64,000 bases of DNA from NCBI RefSeq assembly GCF_000364625.1, contig NZ_KB822599.1, positions 186,001 through 250,000 on the forward strand, read 5' to 3'. Below, piece after piece: positions 26,583 through 37,602 of this stretch. The translations under genes and the position numbers were made by a program. The first letter of the stretch is position 1; each line of letters opens with the position of its first letter. This DNA comes from Pseudomonas thermotolerans DSM 14292. GTDB taxonomy: Bacteria > Pseudomonadota > Gammaproteobacteria > Pseudomonadales > Pseudomonadaceae. The notes under the pieces were generated by a model. The model was given only the letters and a program-made list of their open reading frames with translations, searched no databases and had not been told where the DNA came from.

Positions 26583-27935
26583 ATGATCGACAGCTTCGTC
26601 ACCCGTTGCCCGCATTGCAACACCAGCTTCCGCGTCACCCGCGCGCAGCTCGGCGCGGCACGTGGCGCCGTACGCTGTGGCGCCTGCCTGCAAGTGTTCA
26701 ACGCCGGCCAGCAGCTGCTGATCGACCAGCCCGGTGCCTTCGTGCAACCGCCGTTGCGCCCGTCGGCCCCACCGGCCAGACCGACCCCGTCGCCCGCCGC
26801 AGCGGAATCCAGCGCGGCACACCCCAAGCGGCCGGCCAGCCCGCCACCGGTGCCGCCCGCAGCGCCGCAGGCAGCGGAGACCGGCCCTGGCGCGGCGAAG
26901 CCGGCCGCCCCGCCCCCGGCAGCCGACGACACCCTGTGGATCCACGACGACCTGGATCTCGACAGCCTCAACCTGGACGAGGAGCTGGCCAAGCTCGAGG
27001 AAGAGGAACAGCAGCTCAGCCAGGAATTCCTCGCCCTGGACTGCGCGCCCAAGCCGGCCGAGCGCCTGATGAAGGCCCCGGACAAGGATGCCGAGCCGCA
27101 CGACGAGGCCTGGGCCGAAGCCCTGCTGCGCCAGGAAAACGCCGCCCGGGCCGAGCCGAAGGTCGCCGAGCCGCAGGTGCAACCCGTACCCGCCCTGGAC
27201 CTTGAGCTCGACGAGGCGCGCAGGGAACCTTCGCTGAGCCTGGACGATCCCGCCGACCTCGCCGCGGCGGACGACGACCTGCGCCTCGGCGCCAGCGGGT
27301 CTGAGCCCGACGACACACCACTGCGCGAGCCTTCCTTCTCCGCCCTGACCCCGCTCGGCAGGCAGGCCCGCGCACGCGCGCCGCTGCGCGACGAACCGCT
27401 GCTCGATCTAAGCGACGAACCGCTGCGCCTCGACTGGCAGCCGCGCAAGAAACCCTGGGGCCGCTGGCTGGGCTGGAGCCTGCTGAACCTGGTCGCCCTG
27501 CTCGCCCTAGGCGGCCAGTATGTGGCCTACAACTTCGACGAGCTGGCCCGCCAGGACCGCTATCGCCCCTGGTTCGAGCAGATCTGCCCGGAAATCGGCT
27601 GCAGCCTGCCGTCCAAGGTGGACATCACTCAGATCAAGAGCAGCAACCTGGTGGTGCGCAGCCACCCGGACTTCGCCGGCGCCCTGGTGGTGGACGCCAT
27701 CCTCTACAACCGCGCCGCCTTCGCCCAGCCGTTTCCGCTGCTGGAGATCCGCTTCGCCGACCTCAACGGCCAACTGATCGCCAGCCGGCGCTTCAAGCCC
27801 AGCGAGTACCTCGCCGGGGAGCTGGCCGGACAGACGGACATGCCGCCGCAAACCCCGATCCACATCTCCCTGGAAATCCTCGATCCGGGTCCAAAGGCGG
27901 TGAACTACAGCCTCAGCTTCCACTCTCCGGAATAG
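26583..27935 (+). CDS. Zinc-ribbon and DUF3426 domain membrane protein
   Basis: The 450-residue protein begins with a zinc ribbon of the MJ0042 type (CPHCNTSF, then RCGACLQVF). A long low-complexity Pro/Ala/Glu/Asp-rich region follows (about 50-285), then one membrane segment (about 298-318) and a periplasmic DUF3426 domain containing CPEIGC and FAQPFPLLEIRFADLNG. The family is conserved next to prmA in Pseudomonas and its function is unknown. The linker is very acidic. A role in sensing or tethering at the inner membrane is only a guess. Confidence 0.85.
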   Translation: MIDSFVTRCPHCNTSFRVTRAQLGAARGAVRCGACLQVFNAGQQLLIDQPGAFVQPPLRPSAPPARPTPSPAAAESSAAHPKRPASPPPVPPAAPQAAETGPGAAKPAAPPPAADDTLWIHDDLDLDSLNLDEELAKLEEEEQQLSQEFLALDCAPKPAERLMKAPDKDAEPHDEAWAEALLRQENAARAEPKVAEPQVQPVPALDLELDEARREPSLSLDDPADLAAADDDLRLGASGSEPDDTPLREPSFSALTPLGRQARARAPLRDEPLLDLSDEPLRLDWQPRKKPWGRWLGWSLLNLVALLALGGQYVAYNFDELARQDRYRPWFEQICPEIGCSLPSKVDITQIKSSNLVVRSHPDFAGALVVDAILYNRAAFAQPFPLLEIRFADLNGQLIASRRFKPSEYLAGELAGQTDMPPQTPIHISLEILDPGPKAVNYSLSFHSPE

Positions 27936-27967
27936 CCCCGGCCCCGCTCCCGCCATCTCGCATGCAG

Positions 27968-27996
27968 CCCGCCTGCCCAGCGCCAGGCCAGGCGGG
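27968..27996 (+). terminator. Candidate terminator after the DUF3426 gene
   Basis: CCCGCCTG (27968-27975) and CAGGCGGG (27989-27996) form an eight-base stem with a 13-base loop, followed by ACGGGCCTTTCC. The T run is short, so this is only moderately convincing. The rest of the gap to dusB is less GC-rich and includes TATCAT at 28092-28097, a possible -10 for dusB-fis without a convincing -35. Confidence 0.4.
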
Positions 27997-28202
27997 ACGG
28001 GCCTTTCCGGGTATCTAACAACCCGCCGCGATAAGCCCATGACTGTTCATAATTTGTTCAAAACAGCCTTTATCCGGCCATCGAGAGCGGGTATCATGCC
28101 CACCCTTTTTCCAAACACCATGATCCGACCTCGCGCGGTCGGGGGACGTTGCGCGTCGTGCCGGCGCAGCGTTTCCTCGGCGCGCCCAGGCAGGGAAGAC
28201 CC

Positions 28203-29201
28203 ATGTCGGCGGTACGCATCGGCCCCTACGCTCTAGCCAACCAACTGATCCTGGCCCCCATGGCAGGGGTGACCGATCGCCCGTTCCGCCAGCTCTGCCG
28301 CCGTCTAGGCGCCGGCATGGTGGTCTCGGAGATGGTGACCAGCAACGTCGGCCTCTGGCACACCCGCAAGTCGCGCCTGCGCCTGCTGCACGCCGGCGAC
28401 CCCGAACCGCGCTCGGTGCAGATCGCCGGCGGCGACCCGCAGATGCTCGCCGAGGCGGCCCGCGCCAACGTCGCGCTGGGCGCGCAGATCATCGACATCA
28501 ACATGGGCTGTCCGGCCAAGAAGGTCTGCAACAAGGCCGCCGGTTCCGCGCTGATGAAGGACGAGCGCCTGGTGGCGGAGATCCTCGACAGCGTGGTCAG
28601 AGCGGTCGAGGTGCCGGTCACCCTGAAGATCCGCACCGGCTGGGACCGGGCGAACAAGAACGGGGTGAGCATCGCCAGGATCGCCGAACAGGCCGGCATC
28701 CAGGCACTCGCCGTGCATGGCCGCACGCGCGCCGACCTGTACACTGGCGAAGCCGAATACGAGACCATCGCCGCCATCAAGCAGGCGGTGTCCATCCCGG
28801 TGTTCGCCAACGGCGACATCGACTCCCCCGAGAAGGCCCGCGCCGTGCTCGACGCCACCGGCGCCGACGGCCTGCTGATCGGCCGTGCCGCCCAGGGCCG
28901 GCCGTGGATCTTCCGCGAGATCGAGCATTTCCTGCGCACCGGCGAACGACTGCCGGCGCCGACCCTGTATGAAGTGGAACGCATCCTGCTGGGCCACCTG
29001 GCCGAGCTGCATGCCTTCTACGGCGACCTGATGGGCGTGCGCATCGCCCGCAAGCACGTCGGCTGGTATCTGGCGACGCTCCCGGGCGCCCGGGAGTTTC
29101 GCGCCGAGTTCAACCGTCTGGAAGACAAGGACGCGCAATGCGCCATGGTGAGGCGATTCTTCGCCGAACGTCATAACGAGGGAGAAGGGGTGGCGGCATG
29201 A
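28203..29201 (+). CDS. dusB: tRNA-dihydrouridine synthase B
   Basis: This 332-residue flavoenzyme reduces uridine to dihydrouridine in the D-loop of tRNAs. It has the FMN-binding TIM barrel start [13 protein letters not shown], the catalytic cysteine region [19 protein letters not shown], and the phosphate-binding [14 protein letters not shown]. The start MSAVRIG has GGGAAG upstream; the open frame extends 18 codons further without protein character. The stop overlaps the fis start by four bases (ATGA), the classical dusB-fis operon, so it is likely regulated with growth rate. Confidence 0.95.
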   Translation: MSAVRIGPYALANQLILAPMAGVTDRPFRQLCRRLGAGMVVSEMVTSNVGLWHTRKSRLRLLHAGDPEPRSVQIAGGDPQMLAEAARANVALGAQIIDINMGCPAKKVCNKAAGSALMKDERLVAEILDSVVRAVEVPVTLKIRTGWDRANKNGVSIARIAEQAGIQALAVHGRTRADLYTGEAEYETIAAIKQAVSIPVFANGDIDSPEKARAVLDATGADGLLIGRAAQGRPWIFREIEHFLRTGERLPAPTLYEVERILLGHLAELHAFYGDLMGVRIARKHVGWYLATLPGAREFRAEFNRLEDKDAQCAMVRRFFAERHNEGEGVAA

Positions 29202-29515
29202 CGACGACCGAGACATTAGTGAGTGGAACTGCATCTGTGAGCGACAACGTCAACCTGAAACAACACCTGAAGTCGCCGAGCGAAGAAGGGCAGACCCTGC
29301 GCGGCAGTGTGGAAAAGGCGCTGCGCAACTACTTCGCCCATCTCGACGGGCAGGAGGTTTCCGACCTCTACAACCTGGTGCTCTCCGAGGTGGAGGCGCC
29401 GCTGCTGGAAACCGTGATGCACTACGTCAAGGGCAACCAGACCAAGGCATCCGAACTGCTCGGCCTGAACCGCGGCACGCTGCGCAAGAAGCTCAAGCAG
29501 TACGACCTTCTCTAA
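29198..29515 (+). CDS. fis: DNA-binding protein Fis
   Basis: This is a 105-residue nucleoid-associated protein that bends DNA and controls rRNA, tRNA and many other promoters. The C-terminal helix-turn-helix ([20 protein letters not shown]) is conserved, and the N-terminal beta-hairpin arm region precedes the dimer helices. Length is near the 98 residues of E. coli Fis, with a slightly longer N-terminus. It overlaps dusB by four bases and must be translated from the same message. Confidence 0.96.
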   Translation: MTTTETLVSGTASVSDNVNLKQHLKSPSEEGQTLRGSVEKALRNYFAHLDGQEVSDLYNLVLSEVEAPLLETVMHYVKGNQTKASELLGLNRGTLRKKLKQYDLL

Positions 29516-29530
29516 GCGCCAGGCCCCAGG

Positions 29531-29555
29531 CCGCCGGCCCCTTCCCTGCCGGCGG
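29531..29555 (+). terminator. GC-rich hairpin after fis
   Basis: CCGCCGGC (29531-29538) and GCCGGCGG (29548-29555) form an eight-base stem with a nine-base loop, 16 bases after the fis stop. There is no T run. It may end the dusB-fis message or protect its 3' end. Confidence 0.4.
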
Positions 29556-29591
29556 TCTCCGGCCTGCCGCCAAACCTCAGATGGAACCGTT

Positions 29592-31199
29592 ATGACCGAT
29601 CATTCCCTTCGCCTTCCCGTTCGCCGCGCGCTGATCAGCGTTTCCGACAAGACCGGCATCGTCGACTTCGCCCGCGAGCTGGCCGCCCTGGGCGTGGAAA
29701 TCCTCTCCACCGGTGGCACCTACAAGCTGCTCAAGGACAACGGCATCAATGCCGTGGAAGTGGCCGACTACACCGGCTTCCCGGAAATGATGGACGGCCG
29801 GGTCAAGACCCTGCATCCGAAGATCCACGGCGGCATCCTCGGCCGTCGCGACAAGGACGCCGCGGTGATGGCCGAGCACGGCATCCAGCCCATCGACCTG
29901 GTGGCAGTCAACCTCTACCCGTTCGCCGCCACCGTGGCCAAGCCGGGCTGCAGCCTGGCCGACGCCATCGAGAACATCGACATCGGCGGCCCGACCATGG
30001 TTCGCTCCGCAGCGAAGAACCACAAGGACGTCGCCATCGTGGTCAACGCCAGCGACTACGCCGGCATCATCGAGGCCCTCAAGGCCGGTGGCCTGACCTA
30101 CGCGCAGCGCTTCGACCTGGCCCTCAAGGCCTTCGAGCACACCGCTGCCTACGATGGCATGATCGCCAACTACCTGGGCACCATCGACCAGTCCGCCGCG
30201 ACCCTGTCCACCGAAGGCCGCAGCCAGTTCCCGCGCACCTTCAACAGCCAGTTCATCAAGGCCCAGGACATGCGCTACGGCGAGAACCCGCACCAGAGCG
30301 CGGCCTTCTACGTCGAGGCCCAGCCGGCCGAGGCCTCGGTGGCCACCGCCGTGCAGCTGCAGGGCAAGGAACTGTCGTTCAACAACGTGGCCGATACCGA
30401 CGCCGCCCTGGAATGCGTGAAGAGCTTCGTCAAGCCGGCCTGCGTGATCGTCAAGCACGCCAACCCCTGCGGCGTGGCCGTGGTGCCGGAGGACGAGGGC
30501 GGCATTCGCAAGGCCTACGACCTGGCCTACGCCACCGACAGCGAGTCGGCTTTCGGCGGCATCATCGCCTTCAACCGCGAGCTGGACGGCGAGACCGCCA
30601 AGGCCATCGTCGAGCGCCAGTTCGTCGAGGTGATCATCGCGCCCAAGGTTTCCCAGGCCGCCCGTGAGGTGGTCGCCACCAAGGCCAACGTGCGCCTGCT
30701 GGAATGCGGCCAGTGGCCGGCCGAACGGGCCGCCGGCTGGGACTTCAAGCGTGTCAACGGCGGTCTGCTGGTGCAGAGCCGCGACATCGGCATGATCACC
30801 GAGGCCGACCTCAAGGTGGTGACCAAGCGCGCCCCCACCGAGCGCGAGATCCACGACCTGATCTTCGCCTGGAAGGTGGCCAAGTTCGTCAAGTCCAACG
30901 CCATCGTCTACGCCAAGAACCGCCAGACCGTGGGCGTCGGCGCCGGCCAGATGAGCCGCGTCAACTCCGCGCGCATCGCCGCCATCAAGGCCGAGCATGC
31001 CGGCCTGGAGGTCAAGGGTGCGGTGATGGCCTCGGACGCCTTCTTCCCGTTCCGCGACGGCATCGACAACGCCGCGGCGGCCGGCATCACCGCGGTGATT
31101 CAGCCGGGCGGGTCGATGCGCGATGCCGAGGTGATCGCCGCGGCGGACGAGGCCGGCATCGCCATGGTGTTCACCGGCATGCGCCATTTCCGCCATTGA
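29592..31199 (+). CDS. purH: Bifunctional AICAR formyltransferase / IMP cyclohydrolase
   Basis: The 535-residue cytoplasmic enzyme carries out the last two steps of IMP synthesis. The N-terminal cyclohydrolase domain (about 1-200) has [17 protein letters not shown] and the STGGT loop. The C-terminal AICAR transformylase domain has [10 protein letters not shown] and [18 protein letters not shown]. Length matches the family (about 525-535). It is followed by purD on the same strand, a conserved pairing in gamma-proteobacteria, with a 222-base gap between them. Confidence 0.97.
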   Translation: MTDHSLRLPVRRALISVSDKTGIVDFARELAALGVEILSTGGTYKLLKDNGINAVEVADYTGFPEMMDGRVKTLHPKIHGGILGRRDKDAAVMAEHGIQPIDLVAVNLYPFAATVAKPGCSLADAIENIDIGGPTMVRSAAKNHKDVAIVVNASDYAGIIEALKAGGLTYAQRFDLALKAFEHTAAYDGMIANYLGTIDQSAATLSTEGRSQFPRTFNSQFIKAQDMRYGENPHQSAAFYVEAQPAEASVATAVQLQGKELSFNNVADTDAALECVKSFVKPACVIVKHANPCGVAVVPEDEGGIRKAYDLAYATDSESAFGGIIAFNRELDGETAKAIVERQFVEVIIAPKVSQAAREVVATKANVRLLECGQWPAERAAGWDFKRVNGGLLVQSRDIGMITEADLKVVTKRAPTEREIHDLIFAWKVAKFVKSNAIVYAKNRQTVGVGAGQMSRVNSARIAAIKAEHAGLEVKGAVMASDAFFPFRDGIDNAAAAGITAVIQPGGSMRDAEVIAAADEAGIAMVFTGMRHFRH

Positions 31200-31354
31200 C
31201 CGTGGCACGGCCGCGCTGAAGCGCCCGTCTGCGTCGTTGGAGGCCGATTCGCCGATGCTCATTGCCAAACGGCAACTGCGCCCGTCGAACCGGCCTCCGC
31301 CTAGCAGCCAGACGCCCCATCACGGCCCGACAGAACGCTAGAAGCAAGATTTTC

Positions 31355-31402
31355 GTAGGGTGGATAACGCTTCGCTTGTCCACCACACGGGCCCAGGGCC
31401 CG
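31355..31402. repeat. Two palindromic elements in the purH-purD gap
   Basis: GGTGGATAA (31359-31367) pairs with TTGTCCACC (31376-31384), allowing one G-U pair, around CGCTTCGC. It is preceded by GTAGG. This resembles the dispersed GTAGGGTGGATAACGC-type repeats found between genes in many proteobacteria. Immediately after it, CGGGCCC and GGGCCCG (31388-31402) form a second palindrome. The remainder of the gap (31200-31354) has no gene I can support. Confidence 0.5.
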
Positions 31403-31421
31403 CCTCCACAGGGAGAGAGAC

Positions 31422-32711
<1,290 letters not shown>

Positions 32712-32722
32712 TCCCGGCCCCG

Positions 32723-32758
32723 AACGAACAGGCCCCGCAGATGCGGGGCCTGTTCGTT
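32723..32758. terminator. Bidirectional terminator between purD and the MHS transporter
   Basis: The 16-base arms at 32723-32738 and 32743-32758 are perfect complements around AGAT. They start AACGAACAGGCC on the left and end with TTCGTT on the right. A-rich bases lie on one side and T-rich bases on the other, so it can stop purD (plus) and the transporter gene (minus). It is the strongest hairpin in the window. Confidence 0.88.
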
Positions 32759-32772
32759 TGCAACGCAGCGTT

Positions 32773-34449
32773 TCAGTGCCAGTTGCGCAGATCGCGGTCC
32801 TTGGTCTCCGGCATGAAGAAAAGGCCGATGATCACCGTCATCATCGCGACGATGATCGGGTACCACAGCCCGTAGTAGATGTTGCCGGTGGCGGCCACCA
32901 TGGCGAACGCGGTGGTCGGCAGGAAGCCACCGAACCAGCCGTTGCCGATGTGGTAGGGCAGCGACATGGCGGTGTAGCGGATGCGGGTCGGGAACAGCTC
33001 GACCAGCATGGCCGCGATGGGGCCGTAAACCATGGTCACGAAGAGCACCAGGATGGTCAGCAGGACCACCACCATGGGCGTGTTGATCTTCTCCGGATCC
33101 GCCTTGATCGGATAGCCGTGGGCGCGGATCGCCTCGGTCATGGTGGCGTTGAAGGCCTCGGACTTGGCCTTGAGCTCGTCGGCCGGCAGGCCCACCCCGG
33201 AGAAGGAGGCGATGGTCTGATCGCCGATGCGAATGCTCGCCACGGTGCCGGCCGGCGCCTCCTCGTTGGAGTAGTTCACCGCGTTACGAGCCAGGAAGCT
33301 CTTGGCGATGTCGCAGGAGGTGACGAACTTCGCGGTGCCCACCGGATTGAACTGGAAGGAGCACTCGCCGGGGTCGGCCACCACGGTCACCGGCGCTGCG
33401 GCCTGGGCCCGTTCCAGGTCTGGGTTGGCATAGTGGGTGATCAGCCCGAACAGCGGGAAGTAGGTCAGTGCCGCGAGCAGGCAGCCGCCGAGGATGATCG
33501 GCTTGCGGCCGATCTTGTCGGACAGCCAGCCGAACACCACGAAGAACGGCGTGCCGATCAGCAGCGACAGGGCGATCAGGATGTTCGCCGTGGCGCCGTC
33601 CACCTTGAGGGTCTGGGTGAGGAAGAACAGCGCGTAGAACTGCCCGGTGTACCAGACCACCGCCTGGCCCGCGGTGCCGCCGAGCAGGGCGACCAGCGCC
33701 ACCTTGGCGTTCTCCCAGCGCCCGAAGGCCTCGGTGAGCGGCGCCTTGGAGGACTTGCCCTCCTCCTTCATGCGCTTGAACACCGGACTCTCGTTGAGGC
33801 TCAGGCGGATCCACACCGAGATGGCCAGCAGCACGATGGAGAGCAGGAAGGGAATCCGCCAGCCCCAGGCGGCGAACTGCTCCTCGCCCATCCAGGTGCG
33901 GGTGCCGAGGATCACCAGCAGGGAGAGGAACAGGCCGAGGGTCGCGGTGGTCTGGATCCACGAGGTGTAGAAGCCGCGCCTGCCGTGCGGTGCATGCTCG
34001 GCCACGTAGGTCGCCGCGCCGCCGTACTCGCCGCCCAAGGCCAGGCCCTGGAACAGCCGCAGGATGATGAGGATGACCGGCGCCGCCATGCCCCAGGACG
34101 CATAGGAGGGCAAGACGCCGACGATGAAGGTGGACAGGCCCATTATCAGGATGGTGATCAGGAAGGTGTACTTGCGCCCAACCAGGTCACCGAGGCGGCC
34201 GAAGAAGATCGCCCCGAAGGGGCGTACCGCGAAGCCCGCGGCGAAGGCCATCAGGGCGAAGATGAAGGCCGCCGTGGGGTTCACCCCGGAGAAGAACTGC
34301 GCCGCGATGATCGCCGATAGCGATCCGTACAGGTAAAAGTCGTACCACTCGAAGACCGTGCCCAGGGAAGAGGCGAAGATCACCTTCCGCTCTTCCGGGG
34401 TCATTGGACCACTTGCCGCAAGGCTGGCGTCTGCCGTCGTAACACTCAT
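32773..34449 (-). CDS. MHS-family MFS transporter with a large periplasmic insertion
   Basis: This is a 558-residue, twelve-helix protein of the metabolite:H+ symporter family (relatives ProP, KgtP, ShiA). The N-terminus FEWYDFYLYG and the loops RPFGAIFFGRLGDLVGRK and LSDKIGRKPIILGG are family signatures. Family members usually have 430-450 residues. Here about 110 extra residues (roughly 353-463) interrupt the C-terminal half before the last helices and face the periplasm, with two cysteines that could pair. The substrate is unknown; dicarboxylates, shikimate-like acids and osmolytes are possible. The start has GGGAGG at good spacing. The gene is divergent from retS. The 366-base gap between them is relatively AT-rich near 34540-34590 and contains no other gene I can support. 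Confidence 0.85.
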   Translation of the reverse strand: MSVTTADASLAASGPMTPEERKVIFASSLGTVFEWYDFYLYGSLSAIIAAQFFSGVNPTAAFIFALMAFAAGFAVRPFGAIFFGRLGDLVGRKYTFLITILIMGLSTFIVGVLPSYASWGMAAPVILIILRLFQGLALGGEYGGAATYVAEHAPHGRRGFYTSWIQTTATLGLFLSLLVILGTRTWMGEEQFAAWGWRIPFLLSIVLLAISVWIRLSLNESPVFKRMKEEGKSSKAPLTEAFGRWENAKVALVALLGGTAGQAVVWYTGQFYALFFLTQTLKVDGATANILIALSLLIGTPFFVVFGWLSDKIGRKPIILGGCLLAALTYFPLFGLITHYANPDLERAQAAAPVTVVADPGECSFQFNPVGTAKFVTSCDIAKSFLARNAVNYSNEEAPAGTVASIRIGDQTIASFSGVGLPADELKAKSEAFNATMTEAIRAHGYPIKADPEKINTPMVVVLLTILVLFVTMVYGPIAAMLVELFPTRIRYTAMSLPYHIGNGWFGGFLPTTAFAMVAATGNIYYGLWYPIIVAMMTVIIGLFFMPETKDRDLRNWH

Positions 34450-34775
34450 GGGTGTAGCCTCCCGGCGCCCTGCCGGCCAGAACGGGGATCGTCCTGGCCC
34501 GGACGCCTGTTGTTGTGATTGTTGTGAGAGGGAAGGCTAGACATGCGGATGAAGCACATTATTAGACATTGGTCGAATAAGCTTGCTTTTCTCGTCCAGC
34601 CGTGATCCACGGATTTCCCGAGCTAGAGCCTCTGCCGCTCGAGAGGCGTTTTCCTCGCCGACCGCAGGCTGCCGATGAACGGCACTTGCAGGGCGCCGAA
34701 AGCCACCTCGCAACGCTGTCGCGACGGTCAGATCACTGGCCGTCACGGCCATGGCCGGGGCTCGACGGGCATGGC

Positions 34776-34781
34776 TATAAT
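34776..34781 (+). promoter_or_regulatory. Consensus -10 element upstream of retS
   Basis: A perfect TATAAT lies 35 bases before the retS GTG. No -35 resembling TTGACA is found 16-18 bases upstream, so an activator or another start mechanism may be needed. Seen by eye only. Confidence 0.3.
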
Positions 34782-34815
34782 TTCTCACTTACCCAAGAAT
34801 CGAAGGGATTTCGCT

Positions 34816-37593
34816 GTGTCGAGGCCCAGGACTGCCATAGGACTTCTCGTCGGCCTACTGATGCTGGCGGCGAGTGCGCTCTTTGCGCAGGCCACCCCGC
34901 TCAGCCAGTGGTCCGCCCTGCTCGACCCCAGCGGCCGACTCTACCTCGACGATCTGCGCAGCCCCCGCTACGCCAACCAGCTCACCCCGGTCGACCTCGC
35001 CCAGCTGACGCTGCCCGGCCACGGCCAGGCCCTCTGGCTGCACTACCAGCTGCCCGCCCACGACCAGGAGCAGCTGCTGCGCATCTTCGCCCCCGCCCTG
35101 AACGAACTGGACCTCTACGTGCTGCGCGGCGATCGACTGTACGCCGAGCTGCACACCGGCAGCGACCAGCCGCTGGCCAGACGCCCGCTCCCCAGCCACG
35201 ACTTCCTACTGCCCCTGCCCCAGGCCGCCGAGCCCCAGCAGCTCTACCTGCGCCTCGCCGCCGAGCACAGCCTGCGTCCGGCCATCGAGCTGCAGAGTGC
35301 CGCGCGGCTGGCCAGCGACCAGCGTCGCCCGCTGCTGTTCGGCGCCCTGCTCGGCAGCTTCGCCCTGTTGCTGCTCTACCACCTGATACGCTATGCCTAC
35401 CTGCGCGCCACTCCCAACCTGTGGATGGCCGCCCTGCAGGCCAGCCTGCTGGCCACCGCGCTCTGCGAGCTGGGCCTCGCCACCCCCTGGCTGAGCGCCT
35501 GGCCCAGCCTGCAGGCCGAGGCCGGCAACCTCACCACCCTGCTCGCCACGCTATGCGCTCTGGGCTTCACCGCCAGCTTCTTCGACCGGGTCTGCGCGAG
35601 CGCCCTGATGAGCCGCCTGCTGCTCGGCGAGGGCCTGCTGGGCCTGCTCACCGGCATCCTGCTGCTATTCGTCGACTGGCCGTACTTCGAGCAGGCGGTG
35701 CACCTGATCACCCTGCTCTGCCTGGTGAGCGCCTTCGCCGTCGCGCTGTTCCACTGGCAGCACGGCTACCGCCCGGCACGCCTGCTCAGCCTCGGTACCC
35801 TGCTGTTCTGCCTGGCCTACATCGGCGCCCTGCCGGCACTGTTCGGCTACTGGGCGGTGCCCGCCGACTGGCTGGCGGCCAGTCTGCTGGCGGTCTGCGT
35901 GTCGAGCAGCTTCATCCTCGGCCTGTCCCTCAGCGAGCGCCAACAGCGCATCCTCGATGAGCGCTTCAGCAGCAGCCAGGCCCTGGCCGCCAGCTCCGCG
36001 GAACTCAAGGCCAAGGCCGAGTTCCTCGCCAAGATCAGCCACGAGATCCGCACCCCGATGAACGGCGTGCTGGGCATGACCGAGCTGCTGCTCGGGACTC
36101 CGCTGTCCGCCAAGCAGCGCGACTACGTGCAGACCATCCACAGCTCGGGCAACGAGCTGCTTACCCTGATCAACGAGATCCTCGACATTTCCAAGCTGGA
36201 ATCCGGCCAGATCGAGCTGGATGACGTGCAGTTCGACCTCAACGCGCTGATCGAGGACTGCCTGGACATCTTCCGTGCCAAAGCCGAGCAGCAGCGCATC
36301 GAGCTGATCAGCTTCCTGCAGCCACAGGTCCCCCGGGTGATCTCCGGCGACCCGACGCGCCTGCGGCAGGTCCTCCTCAGCCTGCTCGACAACGCCTTCA
36401 AGCAGACCGACGAGGGCGAGATCCTCCTGGTCGTCGCCCTGGAATCCGCCGAGAACGGCCCGCGCCTGCGCATCGCCGTGCAGGACAGCGGCACCCCGCT
36501 GCCCGCCGAGGAACGCGCGGCACTGCTCAACGCCCAGCTGCACAGCCACGACTTCCTCGCCGACAGCAAGCTCGGCGGGCGTCTCGGGCTGATCATCGCC
36601 CGCCAGCTGATCGGCCTGATGAAAGGCGAGTTCGGCATCCAGGGCGGCAGCGGCCAGGGCAGCACCCTGTGGCTGACCCTGCCGCTCGACGCCGAGCGCC
36701 TCGAGCAGCCGGCCACCGACCTCGACGGCCCGCTGCAGGGCGCCCGCCTGCTGGTGGTGGACGACAACGACACCTGCCGCAAGGTGCTCCTCCAGCAGTG
36801 CAGCGCCTGGGGCATCCAGGCCAGCGCAGTGCCCTCCGGCAAGGAGGCCCTGGCCCTGCTACGCACCAAGGCGCACATCGGCGAGTACTTCGACGCGGTG
36901 CTGCTCGACCAGGACATGCCCGGCATGACCGGCATGCAGCTGGCCGCGCGGATCAAGGAAGACCCCAGCCTCAACCACGACATCCTGCTGATCATGCTCA
37001 CCGGGATCAGCAACGCGCCGAGCAAGATCATCGCCCGCAACGCCGGGATCAAGCGCATCCTCGCCAAGCCGGTGGCCGGCTATACCCTGAAGACCACCCT
37101 GGCCGACGAGCTCGGCCAGCGTCAGCGCGGGGCGCGCCGTCCGGTGGTGCCGGAGCCGGTCACCAAACCGCCGCCCCAGGTGCCCGCCGACTTCCGCGTG
37201 CTGGTCGCCGAGGACAACAGCATCTCCACCAAGGTGATCCGCGGCATGCTCGGCAAGCTCAACCTGCAGCCGGACACCGCCAGCAACGGCGCCGAGGCGC
37301 TGCAGGCGATGAAGGCCAAGCAGTACGATCTGGTGCTGATGGACTGCGAGATGCCGGTGCTCGACGGCTTCTCCGCCGCCGCGCAGTTGCGCAGCTGGGA
37401 GGCCGAGGTGCACCGCGAACGCACCCCGGTGGTGGCGCTCACCGCGCACATCCTCAGCGAGCACAAGGAACGCGCCCGCCAAGCGGGCATGGACGGGCAC
37501 ATGGCCAAGCCGGTGGAGATGTCCCAGCTGCGCGAGCTGATCGAGTTCTGGGTCAACCAGCGCGAGGCGCGCCGCCAGAGCGAGCCGTCCTGA
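34816..37593 (+). CDS. retS: RetS-type hybrid sensor kinase
   Basis: The 925-residue protein has a signal peptide and a periplasmic 7TMR-DISMED2 domain (about 25-175). Seven membrane helices follow (about 178-375), then a histidine kinase core and two receivers. The H-box is AKISHEIRTPMNG (His 409). Receiver aspartates are D698 (LLDQDMPG) and D843 (LMDCEMPV). The ATP-binding part is poor: DSGTPLP replaces DTGxGI, and LGGRLGLIIA replaces GxGLGL. Such features are known for RetS, which represses the GacS/GacA-Rsm switch by binding GacS. Position after purD matches P. aeruginosa. The start GTG follows GAAGGGA; the upstream ATG at 34771 lacks a ribosome site. Confidence 0.88.
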   Translation: MSRPRTAIGLLVGLLMLAASALFAQATPLSQWSALLDPSGRLYLDDLRSPRYANQLTPVDLAQLTLPGHGQALWLHYQLPAHDQEQLLRIFAPALNELDLYVLRGDRLYAELHTGSDQPLARRPLPSHDFLLPLPQAAEPQQLYLRLAAEHSLRPAIELQSAARLASDQRRPLLFGALLGSFALLLLYHLIRYAYLRATPNLWMAALQASLLATALCELGLATPWLSAWPSLQAEAGNLTTLLATLCALGFTASFFDRVCASALMSRLLLGEGLLGLLTGILLLFVDWPYFEQAVHLITLLCLVSAFAVALFHWQHGYRPARLLSLGTLLFCLAYIGALPALFGYWAVPADWLAASLLAVCVSSSFILGLSLSERQQRILDERFSSSQALAASSAELKAKAEFLAKISHEIRTPMNGVLGMTELLLGTPLSAKQRDYVQTIHSSGNELLTLINEILDISKLESGQIELDDVQFDLNALIEDCLDIFRAKAEQQRIELISFLQPQVPRVISGDPTRLRQVLLSLLDNAFKQTDEGEILLVVALESAENGPRLRIAVQDSGTPLPAEERAALLNAQLHSHDFLADSKLGGRLGLIIARQLIGLMKGEFGIQGGSGQGSTLWLTLPLDAERLEQPATDLDGPLQGARLLVVDDNDTCRKVLLQQCSAWGIQASAVPSGKEALALLRTKAHIGEYFDAVLLDQDMPGMTGMQLAARIKEDPSLNHDILLIMLTGISNAPSKIIARNAGIKRILAKPVAGYTLKTTLADELGQRQRGARRPVVPEPVTKPPPQVPADFRVLVAEDNSISTKVIRGMLGKLNLQPDTASNGAEALQAMKAKQYDLVLMDCEMPVLDGFSAAAQLRSWEAEVHRERTPVVALTAHILSEHKERARQAGMDGHMAKPVEMSQLRELIEFWVNQREARRQSEPS

Positions 37594-37602
37594 GCCGACG
37601 CC

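Noticed and set aside
34590..34610. Sigma-54 promoter (TTGG...TTGCT) between the transporter and retS
   Set aside because: The GG to GC distance is two bases too long for a -24/-12 element.
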